Shown in pieces: positions 10,258-20,262 of a stretch of 64,000 nucleotides of DNA. Numbering within the stretch: position 1 is the first letter of the stretch; every line of letters begins with the position of its first letter. Position numbers and translations under genes: made by a program. The notes below the pieces were generated by a model. It was not told the DNA's origin. It made no database searches and saw only the letters and a program-made list of their open reading frames with translations. Source of the stretch: Sphagnum magellanicum (taxonomy: Eukaryota; Streptophyta; Sphagnopsida; Sphagnales; Sphagnaceae); the NCBI GenBank assembly GCA_021904315.1, contig CM038907.1, positions 16,623,223 through 16,687,222 on the forward strand. Reading direction: 5' to 3'.

Positions 10258-10428
10258 ATGGACTAGGTTGTGGACTTCGACTCCCTAGCCACTTAGGTTA
10301 GGGTTATCACAAAGAGGGCTACTCTATTCAGGAGGGTTATGCCCATGGCCATGGAGAACTTTTCCATTGCACAACATTGAAACACCTTATGGTATGCACA
10401 CACACAAGGTGGCAGTTACAAACCTAAG

Positions 10429-10824
10429 GTGAGACAATTTGATGTTGGTGATTTTGTGTATTTCCAGCGACAACGTAATGATACTTTAGACACTTCTTCC
10501 GGTCACACTATCTTGAGGATTAAGGTGATTAGACCTTCAAGTGTGTTGAAGTTGCAAGGAGCTGACGGATGCACAATTCGAGATCACTCCAAAAATTGTG
10601 CGCCTTGCCACCTGCCGAACTTAGATCCTACCATCATCATGTCGATTTGGATTCCTCCACTTGACTATCCATGTCAGGTATGTCAAAGGACAAATAATGT
10701 TGATCAAATGTTGTTTTGCGATAATTGTAATGGTGGATACCATTTATTCTGCCTCAAGTTAGAGCTCACTCAAGTTCTCGTTGACATTTGGTATTGTTCA
10801 TCATGTTCTCTTGTAGCACCTTGA
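10429..10824 (+). pseudogene. Post-integrase module and C-terminal PHD finger of element B pol
   Basis: This 131-residue open segment starts with QFDVGDFVYFQRQ, the module after the integrase core, and ends in a complete C4HC3 PHD finger. The ligands are C82-X2-C85-X11-C97-X2-C100-X4-H105-X2-C108-X14-C123-X2-C126, with the conserved Trp two residues before the seventh ligand (W121) and CDNCNGGYH around the fourth. PHD fingers read histone H3 tails, mainly the state of Lys4. In this position it takes the place of the chromodomain of chromoviruses such as element A and may have guided insertion. All eight zinc ligands remain in a copy otherwise full of stops. Its stop codon lies about 40 bp before the polypurine tract. 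Confidence 0.82.
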
Positions 10825-10861
10825 TTTCTACTCAAACCATACCATGTTTTTCCTAGCTCAA

Positions 10862-10873
10862 ATCTGGGGGGGG
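10862..10873 (+). other. Polypurine tract of element B
   Basis: AATCT is followed by eight G and then TGATACATG, the expected plus-strand priming site directly before the 3' LTR start at 10874. Confidence 0.7.
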
Positions 10874-11317
10874 TGATACATGAAAATTTCATTTCTGCTT
10901 CTTCTTGTGCATTATATATATATGCGCATGCATATATTTTTAGTTGATTAGTTTTTACCTTTGATTGGTTTTAGTCTTTTTGTTTAATAGAGTTTATTAT
11001 GGATTTACACCCTTACGACATTATATGTCACGACACTACGTGTCACGATAATTGTCATCCTTGTATGCATGGCTTCATACATGATGGCTGGTTACGGGCA
11101 TGCCAATCATGCCTTTTAGGGTTAATGTACGTTCTTAGGTTACTGTATGCTATTAGGTGTTTTAGGGTTATGGCTTGTTTAGGGTTCAACTTGTTGGCGG
11201 TTGTATAAAAGGTCAAGTTCTTCCCTTTTCTAGTTAGTTTTTTTATAATTCCTTTGTTAAGGGGAGTTTCCTCCATACTCAAATTGGATTTCTAGATGCT
11301 CATGGTGGCTATTACAC
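10874..11317 (+). repeat. 3' LTR of element B, part left of the solo-LTR insertion
   Basis: Begins TGATACATGAAAATTTC right after the polypurine tract. It contains an alternating AT/GC palindromic stretch near 10914-10937. About 170 bp (10877-11048) recur at 12194-12364. The LTR is cut at 11317 by the solo LTR and resumes at 12139; its end is not identifiable with confidence. Confidence 0.65.
11313..11317. repeat. Target-site duplication TACAC, left copy
   Basis: TACAC immediately precedes the TG of the solo LTR and is repeated exactly after its terminal CA at 12139-12143. Five base pairs is the normal Ty3/gypsy duplication size. Confidence 0.85.
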
Positions 11318-12138
11318 TGTTGCAACCCCACTGTGAGGGAGTTGTGAGGTTGCCACTCACACTCCCGAAAATGGGACTTGCGAGTCCTCCGAGACTCCCG
11401 AAAACTTGGAGCGCAATTGCAGGGGTCAAAACACCTCACATTGGGGCGTTCTTAGTATCGTTGAAAAGGTCTTGAAGTGTAGATGTCCAAAATGGCCTTG
11501 CATGAGCCATTTGGACATCTGCAGCACAAGTTATGGTCGAAAGAAAGGTCGGGAGTCAAATTGGTAGTTTGACTCCCGACCACTAAAAGTCGGGAATCGA
11601 CCCGAATTCGGTGTGTGTAGGTGAAGTGCGACACACTATTGAAAAGCTCTCGATGAGAGCTACAACTTTGGTTTAGACTTCGTCCCAATCCGAGTTCGGG
11701 GCGAGGAGTTATGAGTGTCCAAAGTCCCGGGAGTCCAAACCGAGACAGTTTCGGGACTCCACTTTGGGAGTCCCGGGAAAAAGAACCATTTGGATGCAAG
11801 TGCGGTGGAGAGCTGCAGAGAATACTATATGGGGGAAGGTGGTGGCTTCCCCCGAGTCCAGGCCGTGGTGAGTCAAGTGAGTCCAAGGTAGCCTGTGACT
11901 TGTCCCAACACCAAAAGGGTGCAGAATGAGTTCTAACCAACTTGTTGGTTGGATTTGGATGCAAGACTGTGTAATTGAGTAAACTTATCCCTCTCCTTAG
12001 TCTATCCCGGAGCTTTCAGCACGCCCCTCTCACCCCCTTTAGTGCTGGAAGCTGTGAGTGTGCCCCGAGTCCAGAAATTCCGTAATTTGAGTGACTTAGT
12101 TCCAACTTGGGGCTAACTTGGGACTTGGGAGCGCGTCA
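11318..12138 (+). mobile_element. Solo LTR related to the element A LTR (821 bp)
   Basis: Starts TGTTGCAACC and ends GCGCGTCA, matching the termini of the element A LTR (TGTCGCAACC...GCGTCA) in the opposite orientation. Shared blocks include GTCTTGAAGTGTAGATGTC near 11468, the block around 11583-11606 with AAAGTCGGGAATCGACCCGA, the TATA-like run plus 23-nt stem-loop (11823-11853), and CACGCCCCTCTC near 12020. No internal retrotransposon sequence lies between its ends and exact 5-bp duplications flank it. It is therefore a solo LTR left by LTR-LTR recombination of a full element that had inserted into element B's 3' LTR. Confidence 0.9.
11831..11853 (+). promoter_or_regulatory. Stem-loop after the TATA-like run in the solo LTR
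   Basis: Arms GGGGGAAG and CTTCCCCC around a GTGGTGG loop, directly after TACTATAT. It is identical in all 23 positions to the element A LTR counterpart although the flanking sequence has diverged. Confidence 0.5.
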
Positions 12139-12143
12139 TACAC
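12139..12143. repeat. Target-site duplication TACAC, right copy
   Basis: Exact repeat of 11313-11317, directly after the terminal CA of the solo LTR. Confidence 0.85.
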
Positions 12144-12193
12144 GGCCATCGTTTACATACACTACGTTTTCTTTCCTTCTTTGCAATTTAATA

Positions 12194-12364
12194 TACATGA
12201 AAATTTCATCTTAGCCTCCTCTTGTGCATTGTATATATATGTGCATGCATATCTTTTTAGTTGATTAGTTTCTATCTTCGACTAGTTTTAGTCTTTTTGT
12301 TTAGTAGAGTTTACTATGGATTTACACGCTTATGACACCATATGTCACAACACTACACGTCACA
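12194..12364 (+). repeat. Second copy of the start of the element B LTR
   Basis: About 170 bp closely matching 10877-11048 in the same orientation (TACATGAAAATTTCAT..., the GCATGCATAT palindrome, the GGATTTACAC..TATGTCAC block). It lies just after the resumed part of B's 3' LTR. This suggests either tandem LTRs or insertion of B next to an older LTR of the same family. Confidence 0.65.
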
Positions 12365-14803
12365 ACATGATGTAATTAATTTAAGTTTTAATGTAATCAT
12401 GAGAGTGAATACATGTTAAATTACATAATTAAAAGAAGCAATAATAGATAATTATGTAGTTTTACATGTTTTTAATTTTGTAGTTGGATACATAATTAAA
12501 TTATGTAATTTCAAATGTGAAAACATACATTAATTTGAAATATTTATGGGCCAAGTCAAAATAGTACGTTACTTTCATATGTATATTTTATATCATCTTC
12601 ACAAGCACATTTATCCTTTATATATATCTTTTTTTGTTCATTTTTCAACAATTTTTTTGATTAAGATTTGTAATTGTTGAAAAACAATTGCCAATGCATG
12701 GTCTAGGTATGTCCTTTTCATTTACATTATTAATGTTTAATAACACAATAAGCCCTTTGGTAGTGGCTTGAATAGTACACTTAGAAGCATGCAAAAAGAT
12801 GAAACCTTTAGTTTAGTAATGGATGAGTTGTTCAACATTTATTAAACCCTCATTCAGAGGTACAAAATATCAAAATTAAAATCTAGTACCTAATTGCTCA
12901 AATAAGGGGTCAACATCATTTAAATTGAATAAGTGCCCTAGTTATGTAATCTTAATGACAACTAGATGTAGTCAATTGCTCATTCTAAATGAGCACATGA
13001 TTAAATTGGAGACATAGATTGTGGATGCTAGGTTTTGGTGTAATGCATCTAGCTACTAAAATGGGGCTTGAACCCACTTTTAGTTTATGTCAATATAACC
13101 TCACATGTACTTTGAAGTCGTTCACAATGCCAACATTATGATGCCAATTGATGTCCCAAGAAGTCCACACAAGCCTCCATACTCTCAAGACATTGAGACA
13201 AGACTTGTAAAAAAATCTTACATTTAATTATAAGATAGAAGTTGCATACCACAATGGTGCTCCATGCCCCCCACAACATTTAGCCTGACTTTTGCAGTTC
13301 ATTTAGTTGTTCAATTCTACCAAAAGTGCATGGTTAGCAACCTCAATGTAAGATTAATTAAGTTAAGAAGCTCAATAGTTGTCAATAAGCAAGCCATAGT
13401 TCAACATATTTTATTAAGCTCACATGTGAAGTCTTGTATAAACGATTCATAACATACATTAGTTCCCTCCTCTTGTCTTGGTGTTGCTTATGCACTTGGG
13501 ATGTTTCCACAAGTAACCTATGATCTACCCTTGGGGTCATCAATTGCATGAACATTGTACTTCCTTTGTAAATTTGTACTTGTGTATAGAATTTGGAGAA
13601 TTTAGACCTAATTGAAGGTAAATAATGTAAACTGTTGATGTTGATGGCAAAGTAGCTGTAGTTGTCAAGAATTGTTGGTCTTTCCTTGTGTTGTGGAGAC
13701 TGGTAGGAAATGTGCAATTGTTCCAGAATTTAAGTTTGTTCAAATCATGAGGCTTCTCTTGCAGTACTTCATTGCTTGGATATTGTCACCGATCGAGCAA
13801 CAAGTAGTGTGGTACTCCTGCGATTTTTTTCCCAATTGATTTTGCTTTGTCAGCAAGTTTTGGTAAAGCAAGAAGTCACAAGATCATGGAACCATCCCTA
13901 GTGAGAATCTTGATGCTATGAAATTGGAAGGACATTAGGTTGTATGAGTTACAAACCATAACATTTGACCTCGGTTTCATTAGCGACCTACTAGTTTAGC
14001 ACAAGGTACCACCTTGGGCTCTCATTTGACCAAGGATTCCATAACCCTTCTCTGCTTGGATGAAGATTTCATAACCACTTTTTGCATGGATGAAAAGAGG
14101 GCATCTCAATTCTCAAGAGGGATGGTTGTGTCTGGTAACCAGCTTGCTCAAGTGCGCTGGTCTCAACCTTCATACACCTTGACTGTTGAAAAGTAACCTA
14201 TAAGTGCTCTTGCACTCTAGCGTAGTGTAAATCAAGACTTGTGTCAAGTGTCAACTCCAGACATGTGGATGTCATAAGGAAGTGCAAAGAAGCCTTTCAT
14301 GTGTACTGCATGTTTGAGGCAAATCAAATTATGTCTCAGATCAGCACTCCCCCTTATTGTTGGGTAAACCTCCTCCTAGTTTGTACCAAGTGCATGCATG
14401 CAGCTACGAGATCCTGTTGACAATCACAATGGAATGTTAGAGAGGGTGCATCACCCCCACGGTCTAAAGATCTGATTTGTTTGTTGATTGTGTGACTACA
14501 GAATTCATGATTTGGAACAAATTCTGGCGAGTTTTTGGAGACAAGATAATTAACCCTAATTAGCAGGCAAATAACACAAAGCTAGTAGTACCTGTTGAAG
14601 TCATGACTTTTGCTCAAGTAGACTGCCTGTGTAATTGGTTGGACACTCTTTCTAGAACTAGAACTATATAATGACTCTGCCAACCAGATTGTCAATCTTC
14701 AAATGCAGAGCATACATCTAACTTCCCCATTTACTTGGGCTCCATTGGACATCCTCACAAGTAACAAAGCTTCATGATTTTGCCTTCTTATTAGGAGCCC
14801 AGG

Positions 14804-14820
14804 TTTAGGGTTTAGGGTTT
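14804..14820 (+). repeat. Short interstitial TTTAGGG repeat (two units plus TTT)
   Basis: Two and a half units of the plant telomere repeat followed by a pyrimidine-rich run. It is too short to be telomeric. Teloboxes of this kind also occur in promoters of growth-related plant genes, but no gene follows here. Confidence 0.6.
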
Positions 14821-14883
14821 GTTCTTCTCTCTCAATCTTATGAATACTGTAGAATGTTTGCCATTCCAGCATCTTCTTGCCAA

Positions 14884-14918
14884 ATATATAAATATAAATA
14901 TAAATATAAATAAATAAC
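14884..14918. repeat. AAATAT-type microsatellite
   Basis: Several ATAAAT units in tandem, ending in AAATAAATAA. Confidence 0.7.
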
Positions 14919-16439
14919 TAAAAATTCAAAAGTTTCACTCCAGCAGTAACAATAAGAATTTCTGGAAATTCCATCACTTTCCTGGCCATGTAGACCTGGA
15001 ATAAGCGAAATGACCATTTGGGTACTGCTGGAATGGTAAAGGTACTCCTGTGTATATGAGGTTGGCCGGATTTTATAGGCCTGCCTTGTGTCATGTGGTT
15101 GTGAAAGGGTAGTACCTACATGGAACACAATCTTCACATCTGCTGGGGTTGTTGCAGCCAAGGAACTTGAAAATTGCAACTTCTTGCAAGGTGGCTCTGA
15201 TGCCTTCCTTGTAAGTAACTTGTTCCTCTGCAACAGCAAGAATGAAACCAGTTATCCTTGTTATGCAATTATGGTCACATATTGGAAACTGCATATTTGT
15301 TCAACCAAACAATCCAGGTTCTGCCTACTTGATTGGACCGTAAACAACAGCACAACATTTTCAGTGTATATCAAGTGGAATCTGTCCTCCACACTTGGTG
15401 CCCGCATTTTGAACAACCAAACAAAACTCCTGGTGGGAAAAAATCAAATTCAGCTGGTGCTTTATGCAAGGTAACACCCTTGCAGGTTGGTGGTGATTTT
15501 TTGCTTTCTTACTAGGTGGGGATGTTGTTTGGGAAGATGCTAAGCACCCCCTTAACAAGCACTATCTGGTGCAAAAGGTGGCTGACCGTGCTTAGCTGTG
15601 CACAGACCTCATGTGTGGGCTTTACCCATTGTGAATTACAACTTACAAGGTGAAGGCTATCATGAACCTAAACATATATGTACATGCGCAAAAAAAAATC
15701 AAAAACTAAAAAATGAATTTTTTTGGGAAGGTTTCAATGGCCATTCACAAGAGGGGAAAAGAACATTAAAATAGCCAAATTTTTTACACTTGATTTTCAG
15801 TATGTAGGTAAAAATATAAAGAAGGATGATTGAAGATTTGTGCTTCATATCTGGTTTTATAGCCAGATTTGCCTAAATCTTCACTTTTTCTGCAGAGTCC
15901 ACAGATGATCACCACTTTGGCTACATAAAAAATTCCCCAATATGCTGATCACGAGGTGTCCAAGAGGGAAGGGATATTATGACTACTTAAGAGTGGGAGG
16001 GATCTTACACCTAGTTTGTAAGATGGAGGTGTATGTAGGTGTGATATCCCTCCTCTTTTTGATGAGGATACATATTAAGGAATATAAGGTACCCTCCAAA
16101 TACAGTAAGAATACAAACTGGAGGACTGCACTCGTGTTTGTGGGCAATGGACACTTTACATCAGGAGTCATGACCTGAGTGGCATCATTACATTTTACAT
16201 TGTTATCATGATGCTGGCAGGCTACTGGAGTGGAGTGGCTCTTACATAACAATGTAATGCTGATAACACGGCTTGGTCCTGCCATGAAATTAAAAAAATT
16301 TAAAACACATATTGATTTCTTTTAAGCACATTTCAAAAATTTCCTTTATTTTGATGGACATAAACTGCAAGTTTGATTTTTAAAATTTTTAGATCCATGA
16401 AAGTCATGATCAACCAAGGAAAAGATAATCTACAAAGTA

Positions 16440-16512
16440 GGGGCCAAAGTCCCTTGAAGCTAGTGCACTCTATAATGAATCTCAAAATATATTCCTACCT
16501 ACCAAGGCCCAG
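16440..16512 (+). repeat. Dispersed repeat R1, copy 1 (right end only)
   Basis: Matches the last 75 bp or so of the fuller copies at 19955-20262 and 22647-22962: GGGGCCAAA, a CTCTATAATGAATC block, and CTACCAAGGCC near the end. The left part of the repeat is absent. Confidence 0.55.
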
Positions 16513-16976
16513 CCAAAAAACTTGGGCTCCAAGCATCCATAAGGGGTAGATTTCGGTTGTATACTGTTATGGGCCTTAAAAAGTCCATAAACATTGGTCA
16601 AAATCTGGGGTCTCCTTTGAGGTTTGAGGAAGGGGAAGGTTTGCCCAAATTGAATTGTGTCCAGGGGTGACATTTTACACTGAAGAGTGTTGTCGGAAAT
16701 GAGATTCTGATTTTGGTCTATTAGGTACAACGCAACATCCATGTTCCCAGAGAACAATGGTGCAGCAGTTGCACCTGAGAACCCAGGTTTTTTCTCTCCA
16801 GAAGTTGTGGAGGCCAAAAAGTGCTACTGCCATGTAAGTGGCAAAGGAAAGTTTGTGACACAGAAATTCCTAGGGTGCAATTTCAGGCATTCAATTATTG
16901 TTTTTTTCTTTTTTTTGGGTTAGTTTTTGGCTAGGGTTTTCATAAGATAATTAGCCATTTGGCCAAAATATGTGTC

Positions 16977-17095
16977 TTTTGGTGATCAACGTGTTTTGTA
17001 CATCTTTGTTTTGACAATTGGCAAATTTTGAATATAGGCATTTTGATGATCAACATGCTTTAAGCATCTTTGTTTTGGTGATAGACAACTAGCTA
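16977..17095. repeat. Tandem duplication of about 64 bp
   Basis: TTTTGGTGATCAAC...CATCTTTGTTTTG at 16977 recurs with changes at 17041 (TTTTGATGATCAAC...CATCTTTGTTTTGG). Confidence 0.6.
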
Positions 17096-17585
17096 AGAAC
17101 ATCATTAGAACCTAATTTCTCATACATTTGGATTGCTTAAGCCAAACTATTCAAAGCTTAATAAAAAAATAAGTTTCCTTCAAGGGAATCAAACTTCAAC
17201 CATAAGGCCTTGCCCATGCAACAAGAACATTTGCAACCCCACACATTAAAAAGAAACTCAACAAAGACCCCAACTTCGAAACATTCAACCCAACACCCAA
17301 GAGAATATCCACATCTTGTTTTCTTGCTTAACATCAAGATTGAATAACAAATTGCTTGCATGACCATTGACTACCACAAAGGAAAAAAATCAAAACATGT
17401 TCTAATTGTTGGTAGCTAAAAAAAATGCAACAACCAAAAGGAATTTAAAATGGCGTTTAAAAGCTCAAAGCAAAATTGGCACTAATTATGTGTTAAAGAG
17501 ATCTACCTTAAAACAACATTAAAGGTGAGCTCTATCAATTTGTTTGGTACCTCATTTCCTCCTCTTTCCAATGTGAGATATTATC

Positions 17586-19560
17586 CTAGTATGGCAAAGT
17601 AGATCGGCTCAAATTGTTTTGGCTAAAAATGTAAACACAAACATCAAGATGTGTTGTCCAAGGGTTTCGCAACTTGTTTTTCATGAAGGTCAAATTGTTG
17701 AATGTCATTTCATCTTCCATAGAACCCAATCTTGAACCACAAAAAATTTCAACAAGTTTGTTATATTCATTCAACTTATGTGCTAGATTGGGGGAGTTAT
17801 CCATTTTCGTTCACAACTTGGAAATTGGGTTCTTATTAGAGTTTTTAGTCATTATTGACTTTGCATTATGAAATCATGGTTAGTTGAAAAAGTGAAGATT
17901 GCACATCAAGTTGTTATGAGTCCAAAAATGGGGAACAAAAACTCCAATTTTCTTCTTCTTTCCAATTCAAAAGGTAGTTTTGATTAGTGCCAAGTGGATT
18001 GAATATTATGGATTGGAAATGTGACATCAAAATTCTTTCTATTTAGTTATGATTGTGGATAAACATTCCCATCACACTCATGAGTTCATGATTTGGAAGT
18101 TTGTGTTGCAACTCTAAAATCAAACTTTGGGCTACCTCTTTGCTTGCTCCTTTGACCTTGGATGCCAATAAAATTGTATATTCTCTATGAATTGGATGGA
18201 ATAATCCATTAACAAACCTTTTGTGCACACCAAAAGTTCATTCATCAATCTTCAAGCCAAAGATTTCTTGTGAATGTGCAAAATCATACCACTACCCTAA
18301 AAGCAATTACCCATTGGAATGGTTTGATCAAAGAGTTAAAAGCATCAAAAGTTGGATCTACAAATCAAGAGTATGGATAATCTACAAACCTAAATAGTTT
18401 AACCTTTGCAAGTTTGATAACATTCACAATTCAAAAATGAACATGTTTCAATGTTGCACAAACTTGATCAAAATATGCACCACCTCCAACATGGGCAAAA
18501 AGCAAGGTAGACCGATAATTAGTTCAAGGTCACAAAGCAAAACCACATTGTTTTGAACAACCTTGTTTGTTTGTTGAATCCAAGTGCATTTTCACAATGA
18601 GAGATTTGTGTTTCAAAGGGTTTAGCATATTGATCCAACGTTTTTTCACATTTTTTAACAACTTTTGACCTTTAGTAGCAAATTTTTTTGCAAGTTTGGA
18701 AAAGTCAAGGTTATTTTTGGGGTTGTGAACAAAAAAATGTGCATAATGCTAACAACAATGACTCAATGTGAAATACTAGACATAATTTGGATAAAACAAT
18801 GATAAACAAGTTAATTTGTTGTACCACACAATGCACAATGATGAGGTAAGGAGCAATATTATCTTTTACTTGAGTAACAATGCTTGTGTGATGGCCCCAT
18901 ATGACACAATCATTGTTACACTAAAACCCAAAACATACCCATTGAAAAATTAGCTACTTTTTAGATAAAATTCCAAACTTAACCATGTTCTACAAAATAT
19001 TAGTCATAATGTTTTTAGTTGTTGCACCCATTTCAACATGTTCAAGCATCAATGAAATTGGAATTTGAACTTGATTTTTCGTCACGTAAACATAGACATT
19101 TATCTGTTATTGGTTGTTGATCATTGTTAGTTCGTTTGAAGTCAAAACAAAGAAATCACAATCTTGCACAATAGTTTTGGTGTTTTTCAAAATGATCGCA
19201 TGCATGTTTTTTTCCATTCCCCACCCATTACTATTAGTTTAGTGTTTCCTCATGTTGTTTTTCACATTTAATAGTAAGTATCTAAAAACTTCAAATTTCG
19301 TCATTAATCAACCATGGTTTAACAAGTGAAAAATATTTTGAAACTAGATCAATTATTTTTGGAGCTCCCATGAATTTTAGCCAGAGCTAAGCTATTGACG
19401 AATTCATTACTTTGACTTATATAGATCCTTTCATTTTTGTTGTGATTTGCATCATTGTTGTAAAACCAATTTCCAAGGGCAACATTAGTTATGGCAACAA
19501 TTGCCTCGTAGTAATTGGCGTGTTTCTAGAAAGTTTCTAATTTAAGTCGTAACAACTTTT
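17586..19560 (-). pseudogene. hAT-superfamily transposase relic, copy 1
   Basis: Minus-strand fragments in transposase order. An N-terminal piece near 19560-19480 is in shifted frames. A piece near 18732-18668 reads like a LTFPNLQKNLL segment. Near 18550-18435 is CDLELIIGLPCFLPMLEVVH. At 18228-18043 is RFVNGLFHPIHREY..LQHKLPNHELMSVM. The C-terminal hAT dimerisation region (17760-17600) reads GSMEDEMTFNNLTFMKNKLRNPWTTHLDVCV. Many stops and frameshifts separate the pieces. hAT transposases cut and paste DNA with 8-bp duplications; I see no terminal inverted repeats, so boundaries are approximate. The same protein order recurs in copies 2 and 3, which supports the call. Confidence 0.6.
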
Positions 19561-19954
19561 CTTTTCGCTCAATTTTAGAAAAGATGACACACCTCACTTA
19601 AGACATTACAACATTTGGTCTTAAAACAAATTGAGCCCAAGGGAATTATGTAGCTTAATTGTTTTGGAAAACTCCAAACTTTTCAGAAGACTTTTTAGGT
19701 TTCAAGTGGACAAATGGTTGGTTTGTGATAGAACTATCAAGTAGAGATGGATTGATGGATGGAAGAGCAAAAGAACTTGGAGTTGAAGCACATAGAGATT
19801 GATTATGACTAGGAATTGAATGCCAAAACCAAACCATGTAAAAGAAAATTGAAACTAGAAATTGGGTGGTGGTAATGGAGCCATCTCTATTGACTAAACT
19901 AAAGATTGATTGAACTTTAAGAAAGATAGAAAAGGCGTGCACACAACTTGAAAC

Positions 19955-20262
19955 AAGGGGTGTGTCACACTATGGCCTTGCCATTTACATTGAAAAGTAT
20001 TTTAAGCCAAAAGAAGAATTATGAAAACTCAAATATTTCACCATGCAAAAATATAATCTTCAAAGAATCCTACAAAAGAAAGAAAAATCCTTCAATATAT
20101 TATAACTTTATAATTAATTTCCAATTTCAACAGAAGCCAAAATATCATCTTTCAAAAATCCTCATATAAAAATAAACTTATTACCTAGGGGCCAAAATCC
20201 TTTAAGCTATTATACTTTATAATGGATTTGAACACAATATCCTTGCCTTGGTAGGCAAGGCC
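19955..20262 (+). repeat. Dispersed repeat R1, copy 2 (about 310 bp)
   Basis: Closely matches 22647-22962 from GGGGTGTGTCACACT through GGCCTTGCCATTTACATT, TTTCACCATGCAAAAATATA and CTAGGGGCCAAAATCC to CCTTGGTAGGCAAGGCC. The inner ends GGCCTTGCC and GGCAAGGCC are inverted copies, and the right end can form a CCTTGCC/GGCAAGG hairpin. The class is unknown; it could be a MITE or a short non-autonomous element. Confidence 0.7.

Larger units (their letters stand above)
5612..12193 (+). mobile_element. Decayed Ty3/gypsy retrotransposon encoding a DNA methyltransferase and a PHD finger (element B)
   Basis: Plus-strand order: end of Gag/protease, a C5-cytosine methyltransferase domain, reverse transcriptase, RNase H, integrase (HHCC, then core), a post-integrase module, PHD finger, G-rich polypurine tract (10862-10873), and 3' LTR from 10874. 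The domains fall mostly in compatible frames broken by in-frame stops and a few frameshifts, so this is one old pol gene. The 5' LTR and most of gag are missing because element A abuts at 5612; they probably lie left of the window. The 3' LTR is interrupted by a solo LTR at 11318-12138, and its true end is uncertain. RNase H has lost its Glu and integrase its second Asp, so this copy is dead. Confidence 0.88.
12365..16976. other. AT-rich intergenic stretch, no supported gene
   Basis: Many short open frames but none with a domain I recognise. It holds a short TTTAGGG tract (14804-14820), an AAATAT-type microsatellite (14884-14918), part of a foldback-like motif near 15470-15545, and the right end of a dispersed repeat (16440-16512). 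The frames at 15088-15474 (+) and 16482-16817 (-) show no domain, and the latter overlaps the repeat. Confidence 0.5.

Noticed and set aside
10999..11208. Coding frame after element B pol
   Set aside because: Lies within B's 3' LTR and has no domain.
14804..14820. Telomere or subtelomere
   Set aside because: Only two and a half TTTAGGG units, isolated in intergenic DNA.
16482..16817. Minus-strand protein-coding gene
   Set aside because: No domain recognised, and its 3' part overlaps dispersed repeat R1.
19955..20262. Repeat R1 as a classical Helitron
   Set aside because: A terminal hairpin exists, but the 3' end reads CCAA, not CTRR, and the 5' end lacks a clear TC start.
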